From: Bacteroidota bacterium
Lineage (GTDB): Bacteria > Bacteroidota > Bacteroidia > Flavobacteriales > Flavobacteriaceae
Assembly (NCBI GenBank): GCA_022601215.1
Contig: JAHZIZ010000028.1
Location: 1 to 11,197 of the forward strand
Direction of reading: 5' to 3'
DNA: 11,197 nucleotides
How positions within the stretch are numbered: the first letter of the stretch is position 1; every line of letters starts with the position of its first letter. The notes beneath the pieces were generated by a model. That model ran no database searches and had not been told where the DNA came from. It saw only the letters and a program-made list of their open reading frames with translations. Positions 1 through 6,490 of the stretch are shown here, in pieces. Position numbers and translations under genes: made by a program.

Positions 1-946
1 GTTGAACACAAAAGGTGCATTTTTCCATCACTCCTTTTTTACGCATTCTATTACCCAAATAATGTTGATTTTTGTTCACTTCATTTTCTGGAACTTCTGG
101 TTTACTCCAGTTAAATCTTCTTCCGTCATACGGGCAGGCGGCCATACAATAACGACAGCCTACACACCAATCATAGTCTATAACAACGAGACCATCTTCC
201 TCTTTCCAAGTTGCTTGAACAGGACATACATCCACACAAGGTGGGTTATCGCAGTGAAAGCACTGGGTTCCCATATAGAAATGACCTTCAGCAGGAACCT
301 CATGATAGTAATTATCGTCTGCTTCGTTAAAATTGAACCCTTTTCCATCCTTCATTTCATGGATACGGATATATTGCATTTGAGATTTTCTATCTTGATT
401 GTTTTCCGCTACACAGGCGCTTACACAGTCCATATATCCTTGACATTTAGAAATATTGAAAGCATAACCAAAAAGAACATGCTTATCGGCATTTTTTGAA
501 GACATGTTAATAGGTTTACCAGTTCGAAGTTCATAAGACCTCATTAGTCTATCTACAGTATTCTTTTTCTCGTCATCAGTCATTAACTTATAATTACCTT
601 TGAACTGTTCTTCCCAGTCGATTTGTGCTTTTTCCTTAGCATCATCTCCTGTTGTTACGCTGCATGAGGTGCTAATGGCACCAGCTCCAATTAGAAGGCT
701 TGCCGTCAGTTTTTTAAAGGCGGTTCTTCTATCCATTTTGACATCAAACACTTGTTCGAACCCGTCTTTGTGTCGTTCTTCTCCTATAGAGGCATTGATT
801 GCTGCTTCATAATACTCATCCACGTAAAGGCTGTCTTTTTTACTTTCACAACTTTCTTTGGACTTTCCGCAACCACAACCACTGGTTGCATCTTTTTTGT
901 TTTTTAGACCGAGGTCCAAAGAGTACCATTTTTTGTTATCACTCAT
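1..946 (-). CDS. ActB/NrfC-like 4Fe-4S dicluster protein of the nap operon (3' end outside window)
   Basis: I translated 315 residues from the ATG at 944-946 with no stop; the gene runs off the left edge. Cysteine motifs in order: C168-x5-C174-x3-C178 (Tyr171 where a second Cys is expected), C229-x2-C232-x4-C237-x3-C241-P, C261-x2-C264-x2-C267-x3-C271-P, and the start of a fourth, C310-x2-C313. This is the layout of electron-transfer subunits such as DmsB, NrfC, PsrB and ActB. A twin-arginine-like stretch (MDRRTAFKKL, residues 71-80) followed by a hydrophobic segment ending at Cys95 suggests export, but it follows a 70-residue hydrophilic extension, as in Bacteroidetes ActB proteins. The extension carries a GCGCG patch (Cys24, Cys26) and Cys33. 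It starts 10 bases after the tetraheme lipoprotein gene. Inference: it passes electrons from a quinol-oxidising membrane partner towards the cytochromes and NapA. It could be called NapG-like, but the long N-terminus and altered first motif argue against plain NapG. Confidence 0.85.
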   Translation of the reverse strand, partial: MSDNKKWYSLDLGLKNKKDATSGCGCGKSKESCESKKDSLYVDEYYEAAINASIGEERHKDGFEQVFDVKMDRRTAFKKLTASLLIGAGAISTSCSVTTGDDAKEKAQIDWEEQFKGNYKLMTDDEKKNTVDRLMRSYELRTGKPINMSSKNADKHVLFGYAFNISKCQGYMDCVSACVAENNQDRKSQMQYIRIHEMKDGKGFNFNEADDNYYHEVPAEGHFYMGTQCFHCDNPPCVDVCPVQATWKEEDGLVVIDYDWCVGCRYCMAACPYDGRRFNWSKPEVPENEVNKNQHYLGNRMRKKGVMEKCTFCVQ

Positions 947-956
947 ACCTTTAATT

Positions 957-1586
957 TTAATGATCTAAACCTTCTTTGCGCTCCATAGTCTTCTGCGTAT
1001 TAAGTACCGCTGGCCATTTTGATTCAAAACTTGGGCTATGTGGGTTGTGACAATTTACGCACGTCATTGAGGCTCTTGGTGGTGGCCATCCAGCCACTTT
1101 TTTACCATGAGCACCTCCTTTCCAATCTTCAAATTGATTGGAGTGGCATTGCGCGCAGAGCTTGTAACTTATATTAAAATCTACCTCCAATCCAGTCAAT
1201 GTTTTTAGATGATTCATGTTATTTCCGTTATGGCATGTAACACAATTCATAGTTTCACTATTTGCATGATTTAGTTTTACATCCCAATGGGCCTTCTTAC
1301 CAGCCAAGTCACTCATTTGAGCAAGTGGTTTGCTATGACACTCAATACACGCATAAGATTTTATTTGACCTTTACGTTCAGGGATTAAAAAAGTGTGTTC
1401 CCCTTCCGTAATTTTTATAAGCGCTGTATCGGCTAATAAGTCTTCGGAGGTAAGTGGGCCATGATAGGGCTTTTGTTCTGCTTCTATTTTTTCAGTTATT
1501 GCATGATATTCTCCTTCGTCTTTACAAGAGAATAGTGTTGCTAAGAAAAGCAATACAATGAAGTATGATTGGTTTCTATTTTTCAT
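957..1586 (-). CDS. tetraheme c-type cytochrome lipoprotein
   Basis: The 209-residue protein begins with a short lysine/arginine-containing start and a hydrophobic run ending in a lipobox (L-F-S-C, Cys21), so it is probably a lipid-anchored protein facing the periplasm. Four CxxCH heme-binding motifs are visible: Cys80-His84, Cys115-His119, Cys144-His148 and Cys176-His180. Spare histidines that could be distal ligands include His100, His107, His126, His160 and His183, so bis-His hemes are plausible. The third motif followed by W155 and a GGAHG stretch resembles multiheme cytochromes of the c3/c554/NapM kind. It overlaps the preceding cytochrome gene by 11 bases and lies just before the Fe-S protein gene. 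Inference: it relays electrons between the quinol-side module and the NapB-like cytochrome. NapM of Desulfovibrio nap operons is a functional parallel, but orthology is not shown. Confidence 0.88.
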   Translation of the reverse strand: MKNRNQSYFIVLLFLATLFSCKDEGEYHAITEKIEAEQKPYHGPLTSEDLLADTALIKITEGEHTFLIPERKGQIKSYACIECHSKPLAQMSDLAGKKAHWDVKLNHANSETMNCVTCHNGNNMNHLKTLTGLEVDFNISYKLCAQCHSNQFEDWKGGAHGKKVAGWPPPRASMTCVNCHNPHSPSFESKWPAVLNTQKTMERKEGLDH

Positions 1587-2295
1587 TTAGTGAGTCAAAT
1601 TGTCTTAAAAAAGTACTTACATCAATGTGTTTAAGCGTTTCATTGTTTTTGGGTAAATGACATTGCCTACAATTAACGCGTTCTGGATGTGTCACTTTTA
1701 TTTCTTTGGGCGCGCTGGGTCCTGCATGACAGGCGATACAGCTTTCCCTCATCTGTAATTGATGAGGTATCATGGGTGGGCTGCCTTGCATCGCATTGTT
1801 TGCACCTTTCCCTACTAAGGGTGGCTTCGGTTTTGCGAAAGCAAATTCTTTAAATGTACTTTTTGTGTTTTTTGTTACATGACATTGCCTACAGTTGACC
1901 ATTTCTGGATGCGGAGTTATGGGTGTATAGGCATTAAATTTTTCTACAAATCCACCATTCTTATGACACTGGATACAAGTATTCCCACCAATACTTAGCT
2001 CTATTGTGACTGGGTGAGGTATACTTGGTGGTGCCCCATGATAGGCTCTGTTATCATAGTATTCTTTTAGTGTGCGTTGATGGTTTTCATCAACAGGCAT
2101 ATTGGAATAGTCTAAGCCTCCATCGTCGAACCGCCTAAACATACCACTTTCAGATGGAATAAAATTTCCCGTTGGAGTTACGATGATTGGAATGTATGCC
2201 TCTTCAAACCGCTGTTGATAACTATAATTCCAAATAACGATAAACGCTATAAAAATGACAACGAAAAATGATATGATTCCAATTCGCTTTTTCAT
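1576..2295 (-). CDS. NapB-like tetraheme cytochrome c (tandem NapB modules), membrane-anchored
   Basis: The protein has 239 residues, with one hydrophobic segment at about residues 4-22 that is likely an uncleaved membrane anchor. Four CxxCH motifs sit at Cys107-His111, Cys135-His139, Cys186-His190 and Cys209-His213. They form two copies of the same module: PPSIPH (89-94), CIQCH, TPHPE, CRQCH, and then PPMIPH (173-178), CIACH, THPE, CRQCH. Each module matches the order seen in diheme NapB of proteobacteria (PPMIPH, CLQCH, TH, CLQCHVP), where the two histidines outside the CxxCH motifs are the distal heme ligands. Here His94, His129, His178 and His203 would do this, giving four bis-His hemes. 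The gene begins 2 bases after napA stops. Role by context: direct electron donor to NapA. It is about 90 residues longer than NapB. napB would be a defensible symbol, but the duplication makes me leave it blank. Confidence 0.88.
   Translation of the reverse strand: MKKRIGIISFFVVIFIAFIVIWNYSYQQRFEEAYIPIIVTPTGNFIPSESGMFRRFDDGGLDYSNMPVDENHQRTLKEYYDNRAYHGAPPSIPHPVTIELSIGGNTCIQCHKNGGFVEKFNAYTPITPHPEMVNCRQCHVTKNTKSTFKEFAFAKPKPPLVGKGANNAMQGSPPMIPHQLQMRESCIACHAGPSAPKEIKVTHPERVNCRQCHLPKNNETLKHIDVSTFLRQFDSLNEK
1657..2031 (-). repeat. two tandem NapB-type diheme modules inside one gene
   Basis: Module 1 is encoded by 1879-2031 and module 2 by 1657-1779. Each reads PPxIPH, CxxCH, HPE, CRQCH, and in both the distal-type histidine lies six residues before the second CxxCH cysteine. 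The DNA around the two CRQCH motifs is nearly the same on the plus strand (tgacattgcctaca near 1880-1893 and 1658-1671). This suggests internal duplication of an ancestral napB-like unit, or strong constraint. Confidence 0.75.
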
Positions 2296-2297
2296 GG

Positions 2298-4625
2298 CTA
2301 TACTTTTTCTACTTTAACAGCACACTTTTTGTAGTCCGGTTCTTTAGAAATAGGACAGAAAGCGTCAAGGGTTACATCATTGATAAGCATATTTTCATCA
2401 AAAAAGGGCACGAATATCTGCCCTTTGGTAGGCAAACCTCTTTCGTTGATAGAAGCGGGTAGTACACATGAACCTCTTCTAGAACTAACTTTTATATTTT
2501 CTCCATTTCTAATCCCAAGGGCTTTTGCATCATCAGGATGAAATTCTACATACGCATTGGGCATTGCTTGGTGTAATACGGGTATTCTGCGTGTCATCGA
2601 ACCTGTGTGCCAGTGCTCAATAACACGTCCAGTATTCAACCAAAATGGATACTCTTTATTGGGCTTTTCAGGAGCTTCTTCAAACGGACGTTGCCATATC
2701 ACTGCTTTTCCATCTGGCTTTCCGTAAAAGTGAAAATCTTCACCATTGGTACAAGCCGGATCATATTTTGCATTGAATCGCCATTGTGTTGATTTTCCAT
2801 TTACATAGGGCCAGATAGCTCCAGATTCTTTTTTAAGAACTTCTAATGGAGCCATACCATGTTTAGCCCCTTCATGAAATTGTCTATATTCGTTGTAGAT
2901 TTCTTCTACATGATTTTCTTTGGAATATGGAAACAATTCACCAAAACCTAATCGTTTTGCAACTTCAATAAACATCCATGCATCTGGTGTTGCTTCTCCT
3001 GGAGCTTCCACCATTTTATCCCAGTGCTGTGTTCTCCGCTCGGAATTACCGTACAATCCGCTTTTTTCAATATGCCAAGAAGCGGGTAATATAACATCTG
3101 CTACATCCGAAGTCTGTCTTGGAAATACATCTGAAACCACCACAAAACAGGATTCCTGTTCAATTCCAGCACGATAACGGCTTGTTTTGGGTAATGATAC
3201 CAACGGGTTTGTAGCCTGTGTCCAAATAAATTTAATATCTCCACGATCTACTGCTCTAAACATTTCGGTGGCATGATACGTCGGTTTAGAAGGTATTTGT
3301 TCGTAAGGAACTTTCCAAATTTTAGCCGCAAGTCGTCGATGCTTTTCATTCGTCACCACCCCTTTCGGGAGCTTGTGAGTGAACGTACCTACTTCACGTG
3401 CAGTTCCGCATGCGGATGGTTGTCCAGTTAATGAAAAAGGTCCATTTCCAGGTTGTGAAATTTTCCCAGTTAAGAGATGAATATTATATAGAAGATTGTT
3501 CATCCAAGTACCTCTAGTATGCTGGTTCATACCCATGCACCAATAGGAAACAACCTTTTTGTTAGGGTCGCCGTATATGGCCGCTAAGTATTTAATGTCT
3601 TTAACGGATACTTTTGAGTATTTTGAAACCTTTTCAGGACTGTAATCTTTTAAGAATTCCTTGTAGGATTCAAAATCTATTTTTTCTGGTTTATCACTAA
3701 ATTTATAATGATCCTCAAGTCCATAACCCATATTTGTAATTCCTTTACTAAAGTTGCAGTGCTTCTCAATAAAGGTTTTATTAACCCATCCATTTTTTAT
3801 AATCTCATAACAAATAGCATTAGCTATGGCAAGATCTGTTTGTGGTTCAAATAGGATTGATCTATCAGATGCTGTACTAGAACGCGTTGTTCTTGTAGCG
3901 AAATCAATGATTTTGGCACCTCTTCTTGTCTTTTGCTCGAGCATTCTTGAAAAAAGTACAGGGTGCATTTCAGCCATGTTATTACCCCAGGTGATAAAAT
4001 AATCTGCGTGATCGATATCTTCATAACAACCCATAGGTTCATCCGCTCCAAACGTTGTTAAAAATCCAGCTACTGCGCTTGCCATGCAGAGACGTGCATT
4101 GCAATCGAGGTTGTTCGTGCCAATCGCTCCTTTCATTAGTTTAGATGCGACATACCCTTCAGGTATTGTTGATTGACCAGAAGTGTACATAGCCACCGCA
4201 TCTTTCCCATGAACCTGGATGGTCTCTTTCATTTTATTTGCTACAAGGTCCAGCGCTTCACTGAGGGGAGTTTTCTCATAGCGACCATTTTTCTTGACGA
4301 GGGCATGAGTAAGTCTATCCTTTGATTGAATACACATTATTTGATGATATCCTTTTACACATAATAGTCCTTTATTAACAGAGCAATTGGGGTCTCCTTT
4401 TACGGCAACAGCCTTACCATTTTCAGTTCCTACGAGTACGCCACATCCAACCCCACAAAACCTACACGGTCCTTTTTTCCAATCTAGATTTGCGTCTTTT
4501 GGTATTCCTTTTTCTTGTTCAGTAGCAAACAAAATTCCAGGAAACATAGAGGCGGCTGCTGTCATTGCAGAGAGCATAGCCATTTTCTTAATAAAGCTTC
4601 TTCTATTTGTGTCAGATTTTATCAT
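2298..4625 (-). CDS. napA: periplasmic nitrate reductase catalytic subunit NapA
   Basis: NapA reduces nitrate to nitrite in the periplasm using a bis-MGD molybdenum centre and one [4Fe-4S] cluster. The Tat signal is clear: NRRSFIKK with Arg8-Arg9, a hydrophobic stretch, and a likely cut after LFA near residue 34. The cluster cysteines are Cys54, Cys57, Cys61 and Cys89 (C-x2-C-x3-C-x27-C). The molybdenum ligand is Cys180 in RLCMASAVAGF, with the NapA-specific DEPMGCYEDID and WGNNMAEMHP motifs just after it, which separates it from formate dehydrogenases and assimilatory NasA. At 775 residues it is nearer the short Desulfovibrio-type NapA than the 828-residue E. coli enzyme. I chose the ATG at 4623-4625 rather than one 24 codons upstream, because it puts the twin arginines near the N-terminus and leaves 7 bases after napD. 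Maturation depends on NapD and on the divergent cofactor operon. Confidence 0.97.
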   Translation of the reverse strand: MIKSDTNRRSFIKKMAMLSAMTAAASMFPGILFATEQEKGIPKDANLDWKKGPCRFCGVGCGVLVGTENGKAVAVKGDPNCSVNKGLLCVKGYHQIMCIQSKDRLTHALVKKNGRYEKTPLSEALDLVANKMKETIQVHGKDAVAMYTSGQSTIPEGYVASKLMKGAIGTNNLDCNARLCMASAVAGFLTTFGADEPMGCYEDIDHADYFITWGNNMAEMHPVLFSRMLEQKTRRGAKIIDFATRTTRSSTASDRSILFEPQTDLAIANAICYEIIKNGWVNKTFIEKHCNFSKGITNMGYGLEDHYKFSDKPEKIDFESYKEFLKDYSPEKVSKYSKVSVKDIKYLAAIYGDPNKKVVSYWCMGMNQHTRGTWMNNLLYNIHLLTGKISQPGNGPFSLTGQPSACGTAREVGTFTHKLPKGVVTNEKHRRLAAKIWKVPYEQIPSKPTYHATEMFRAVDRGDIKFIWTQATNPLVSLPKTSRYRAGIEQESCFVVVSDVFPRQTSDVADVILPASWHIEKSGLYGNSERRTQHWDKMVEAPGEATPDAWMFIEVAKRLGFGELFPYSKENHVEEIYNEYRQFHEGAKHGMAPLEVLKKESGAIWPYVNGKSTQWRFNAKYDPACTNGEDFHFYGKPDGKAVIWQRPFEEAPEKPNKEYPFWLNTGRVIEHWHTGSMTRRIPVLHQAMPNAYVEFHPDDAKALGIRNGENIKVSSRRGSCVLPASINERGLPTKGQIFVPFFDENMLINDVTLDAFCPISKEPDYKKCAVKVEKV

Positions 4626-4632
4626 AGAGATA

Positions 4633-4869
4633 TCAGTTTTGTGGTGGGTTAAAACCAGAGACCAAAGACAATATTTTGAGACTATCGATAGCTTCAATTC
4701 TTTCCTTTAATGTTTCCTCTTCGATTTCATTCGATGTGTCAGTTACTAAGACTATGACATCTTCATTCTTGGCAGGTACTACTTCACACTGATTGATCTT
4801 TTGTAAAGCTCCGAGTAGTTCTTCTTTTTTTCCTGTGAAGGCATGAGCTAAGTAACTTTTTATTGGCAT
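4633..4869 (-). CDS. napD: NapD, Tat-signal chaperone for NapA
   Basis: The small cytoplasmic protein (78 residues, MPIKSYLAHAF...) fits NapD in length and position directly before napA. In characterised systems NapD, a small ferredoxin-fold protein, binds the twin-arginine signal peptide of NapA and holds back export until the molybdenum cofactor is inserted. Alternating short hydrophobic and charged stretches (DVIVLV; a Glu-rich central stretch; LKILSLVSGF near the C-terminus) fit such a fold. The ATG at 4867-4869 is preferred over one eight codons upstream, because an AAAGGAAG Shine-Dalgarno sequence lies five bases before it. It is the first gene of the leftward operon. NapD is short and poorly conserved, so the call leans partly on context. 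Confidence 0.85.
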   Translation of the reverse strand: MPIKSYLAHAFTGKKEELLGALQKINQCEVVPAKNEDVIVLVTDTSNEIEEETLKERIEAIDSLKILSLVSGFNPPQN

Positions 4870-4874
4870 GGTTG

Positions 4875-4882
4875 CTTCCTTT
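4875..4882 (-). promoter_or_regulatory. ribosome binding site of napD
   Basis: The minus strand reads AAAGGAAG, five bases before the chosen napD ATG. It decides the start. It also stands out because most other genes here have no recognisable Shine-Dalgarno sequence, as is usual in Bacteroidetes. Confidence 0.65.
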
Positions 4883-4943
4883 AGAGATGTCAAACTATTC
4901 TACGCTATTTGTGAGAGTTGCGATTGTTTGATTAATACTTGAA

Positions 4944-4951
4944 CAAATTTC
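4944..4951 (-). promoter_or_regulatory. candidate -7 box of the leftward nap operon
   Basis: On the minus strand this reads GAAATTTG, one mismatch from the Bacteroidetes -7 box TAnnTTTG. Transcription would start near 4940, leaving an untranslated leader of about 70 bases before napD. The centre of the inverted repeat at 4969-4992 is about 40 bases upstream of that start. The match is imperfect and no clear -33 TTTG is seen, so this is a weak call supported mainly by the spacing to the operator. Confidence 0.35.
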
Positions 4952-4968
4952 GTTGAACCTGTAGAATA

Positions 4969-4992
4969 GAAAGATGACAAATGTCATCTTTC
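4969..4992. promoter_or_regulatory. perfect inverted repeat, candidate Crp/Fnr-family operator
   Basis: The arms GAAAGATGACA (4969-4979) and TGTCATCTTTC (4982-4992) are perfect complements with a 2-base spacer. The core is TGAC-N4-GTCA, the half-site form and spacing of Crp/Fnr-family regulators such as Fnr, Dnr and NnrR. The centre (4980.5) lies 30.5 bases from the near edge of the rightward -7 box and 29.5 from the leftward one, which would put it near -41.5 for both promoters, the classic activator position. It is not a terminator, because no gene on either strand runs into it. Which regulator binds is unknown; none is encoded in the window. Confidence 0.6.
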
Positions 4993-5004
4993 ACTTTATT
5001 TTTT

Positions 5005-5034
5005 ATGCGTTATATTTGTAAAGAAATAACGCAT
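5005..5034. promoter_or_regulatory. perfect inverted repeat, candidate ModE operator
   Basis: The arms ATGCGTTAT (5005-5013) and ATAACGCAT (5026-5034) are perfect complements separated by 12 bases. The core CGTTAT-N12-ATAACG, continuing as CGTTATATT on the left, matches my recollection of the ModE operator of E. coli modA in both half-site and spacing. The left arm overlaps the candidate -7 box at 5011-5018, so binding should block transcription of the cofactor operon. That operon encodes a ModE-type DNA-binding protein. The element could instead be a hairpin in the 5' leader. Confidence 0.55.
5011..5018 (+). promoter_or_regulatory. candidate -7 box of the rightward cofactor operon
   Basis: TATATTTG is a full match to the Bacteroidetes consensus TAnnTTTG. 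Start of transcription would be near 5022-5024, about 28 bases before the first ATG. A weak TTTC at 4989-4992 could act as the -33 element. A poor -33 box fits a promoter that depends on an activator at the palindrome just upstream. Confidence 0.5.
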
Positions 5035-5050
5035 TGATATATAATTGATT

Positions 5051-6490
5051 ATGATTCATGATTTGACCCTTACGGAGAAAGAGATGACCCGTTTTGGGCA
5101 CCGTATAGTTAATGAACTGGTTAAACACTTTGTCTCGTTGCCAGATAAAAAACCTGTGGCATTAGGAACAAGAAAAGAGATGGATTCTCTTTTTTTAGAA
5201 GAGGCACCTAAAGAACCTTCAAACATAGATGAGGTCTTTGACTTTGTGATGGACAATGTTTTTACCAATACTAATCTTGTAACACATCCTAAATCATATG
5301 CCTTTGTACCCGGTCCAAGTAATTTTGTAAGTGTAATGGCAGATACCCTCGCAACTGGTTTTAATACTTTTTCGGGAGGGTGGAATGCCTCTCCAGCGGC
5401 TTCAGAATTAGAAATTGTTACAATTAATTGGTTACTCAAAATGTTTGGACTACCTGCCAAAAAAGGAGGAGGTTTGTTCACAAGCGGTGGATCTGTGGCA
5501 AATCTTACGGCTTTAGTTACCGCTAGAAACCAGAAATGTGGTGAAGATTTCTCCAAAGCCCGTATTTATTTGTCAGATCAGGCGCATTCTTCAAATGTAA
5601 AGGCGATCCGAATCATGGGCTTTAAAAAAAATCAAATTAGAATCATTCCGACCGATAGCGAATTTAAATTTTCAGTTAATAAATTAAAGAATGCAATCGC
5701 TAGAGACCGTTTGGAAGGTTTTGTTCCGTTTTGTGTGATTGCTTCGGCCGGAACTACCAATACAGGGACCGTTGATCCACTATTAGATATTTCGACGGTT
5801 TGTAAAGATGAAAACGTTTGGTTTCATGTGGATGCTGCTTATGGTGGTGCTGCCATTTTATCAAAGCAAGGAAAAAAGTTATTGCATGGGATTCAGAAAG
5901 CAGACTCTATCACAGCAGATCCTCATAAGTGGTTTTATCAACCCTATGAGATGGGGTGTTTGTTAGTTAGAAATCATAAATGGTTAGGGAATACTTTTAC
6001 TGAAAAGCCTGAATACCTGCGGGATATAGAAGGGAATGAATCTGAAATTAATTTTTATGATATGGGTATGCAGCTCACACGTAGATTTAGAGCGTTAAAA
6101 TTATATATGTCTATGAAGAGTTTTGGCTTAGACGCTTTTTCGAAAGCAGTAACGTATAATATCAAATTGGCTGAAAAAGTAGAAAAAATACTAAGAGAAA
6201 GCCCACATTGGGAGATTGTATCGTCGGCTTCACTTGCTGTGATCAATTTTAGGTATAACCCAATAGCAATGCAATTAGTTGAGAAAGATATAGATACATT
6301 AAATCAGCATATTGCTGAACAGGTTACTTTGTCAAGAGAAGCTATACTTGCCACCACAATTCTAAATAAACAAGTGGTTCTTAGGATGTGTTTAATCAAC
6401 CCAAGAACTACTATTAATGATGTGATGGAGACCTTAGAGCAATGTGAGTCTTATGCCTTTACTAAACTTGAAAATTCTATGTGTATATGA
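5051..6490 (+). CDS. PLP-dependent group II amino acid decarboxylase
   Basis: The 479-residue protein belongs to the pyridoxal-phosphate decarboxylase family that includes aromatic-L-amino-acid, tyrosine, glutamate and 2,4-diaminobutyrate decarboxylases. Visible marks are TSGGSVANLTAL (about 144-155, phosphate region), SDQAHSS with His179 (likely stacking on the cofactor ring), HVDAAYGG with Asp261 (pyridine nitrogen contact), and ADPHKWF with Lys293 (Schiff-base lysine). The N-terminal HPKSYAFVPG and SGGWNASPAASELE stretches are also typical, so it looks complete and active. The substrate cannot be read from sequence. I chose the ATG at 5051 over the TTG at 5045. It is the first gene after the divergent promoter and overlaps moeA by four bases (ATGA), so it is translated with the cofactor genes although no role for it in molybdenum cofactor synthesis is known. 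Confidence 0.9.
   Translation: MIHDLTLTEKEMTRFGHRIVNELVKHFVSLPDKKPVALGTRKEMDSLFLEEAPKEPSNIDEVFDFVMDNVFTNTNLVTHPKSYAFVPGPSNFVSVMADTLATGFNTFSGGWNASPAASELEIVTINWLLKMFGLPAKKGGGLFTSGGSVANLTALVTARNQKCGEDFSKARIYLSDQAHSSNVKAIRIMGFKKNQIRIIPTDSEFKFSVNKLKNAIARDRLEGFVPFCVIASAGTTNTGTVDPLLDISTVCKDENVWFHVDAAYGGAAILSKQGKKLLHGIQKADSITADPHKWFYQPYEMGCLLVRNHKWLGNTFTEKPEYLRDIEGNESEINFYDMGMQLTRRFRALKLYMSMKSFGLDAFSKAVTYNIKLAEKVEKILRESPHWEIVSSASLAVINFRYNPIAMQLVEKDIDTLNQHIAEQVTLSREAILATTILNKQVVLRMCLINPRTTINDVMETLEQCESYAFTKLENSMCI

Noticed and set aside
2..499. Plus-strand open frame of 165 codons at the left edge
   Set aside because: It is the shadow of the minus-strand Fe-S protein, whose translation shows ordered cysteine cluster motifs; the plus-strand product has no recognisable features.
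1..946. Calling the Fe-S protein NapG
   Set aside because: The 70-residue extension before the Tat-like motif and the missing cysteine in the first motif do not fit plain NapG; the end of the gene and its neighbour are not visible.
4626..4697. Upstream napA start that would add 24 residues
   Set aside because: It would overlap napD extensively and push the twin-arginine motif to residue 32; the ATG at 4623-4625 gives a normal Tat signal.
4969..4992. Palindrome followed by a T-rich stretch, as a rho-independent terminator
   Set aside because: No gene is transcribed into it from either side; it lies between two divergent operon starts, so an operator is the better reading.
5045..5050. TTG start for the decarboxylase
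   Set aside because: An ATG follows two codons later, and nothing near the TTG (no ribosome site, no overlap) favours it.
5056..5556. Minus-strand open frame of 166 codons inside the decarboxylase gene
   Set aside because: It is antisense to strongly conserved decarboxylase motifs and has no family character of its own.
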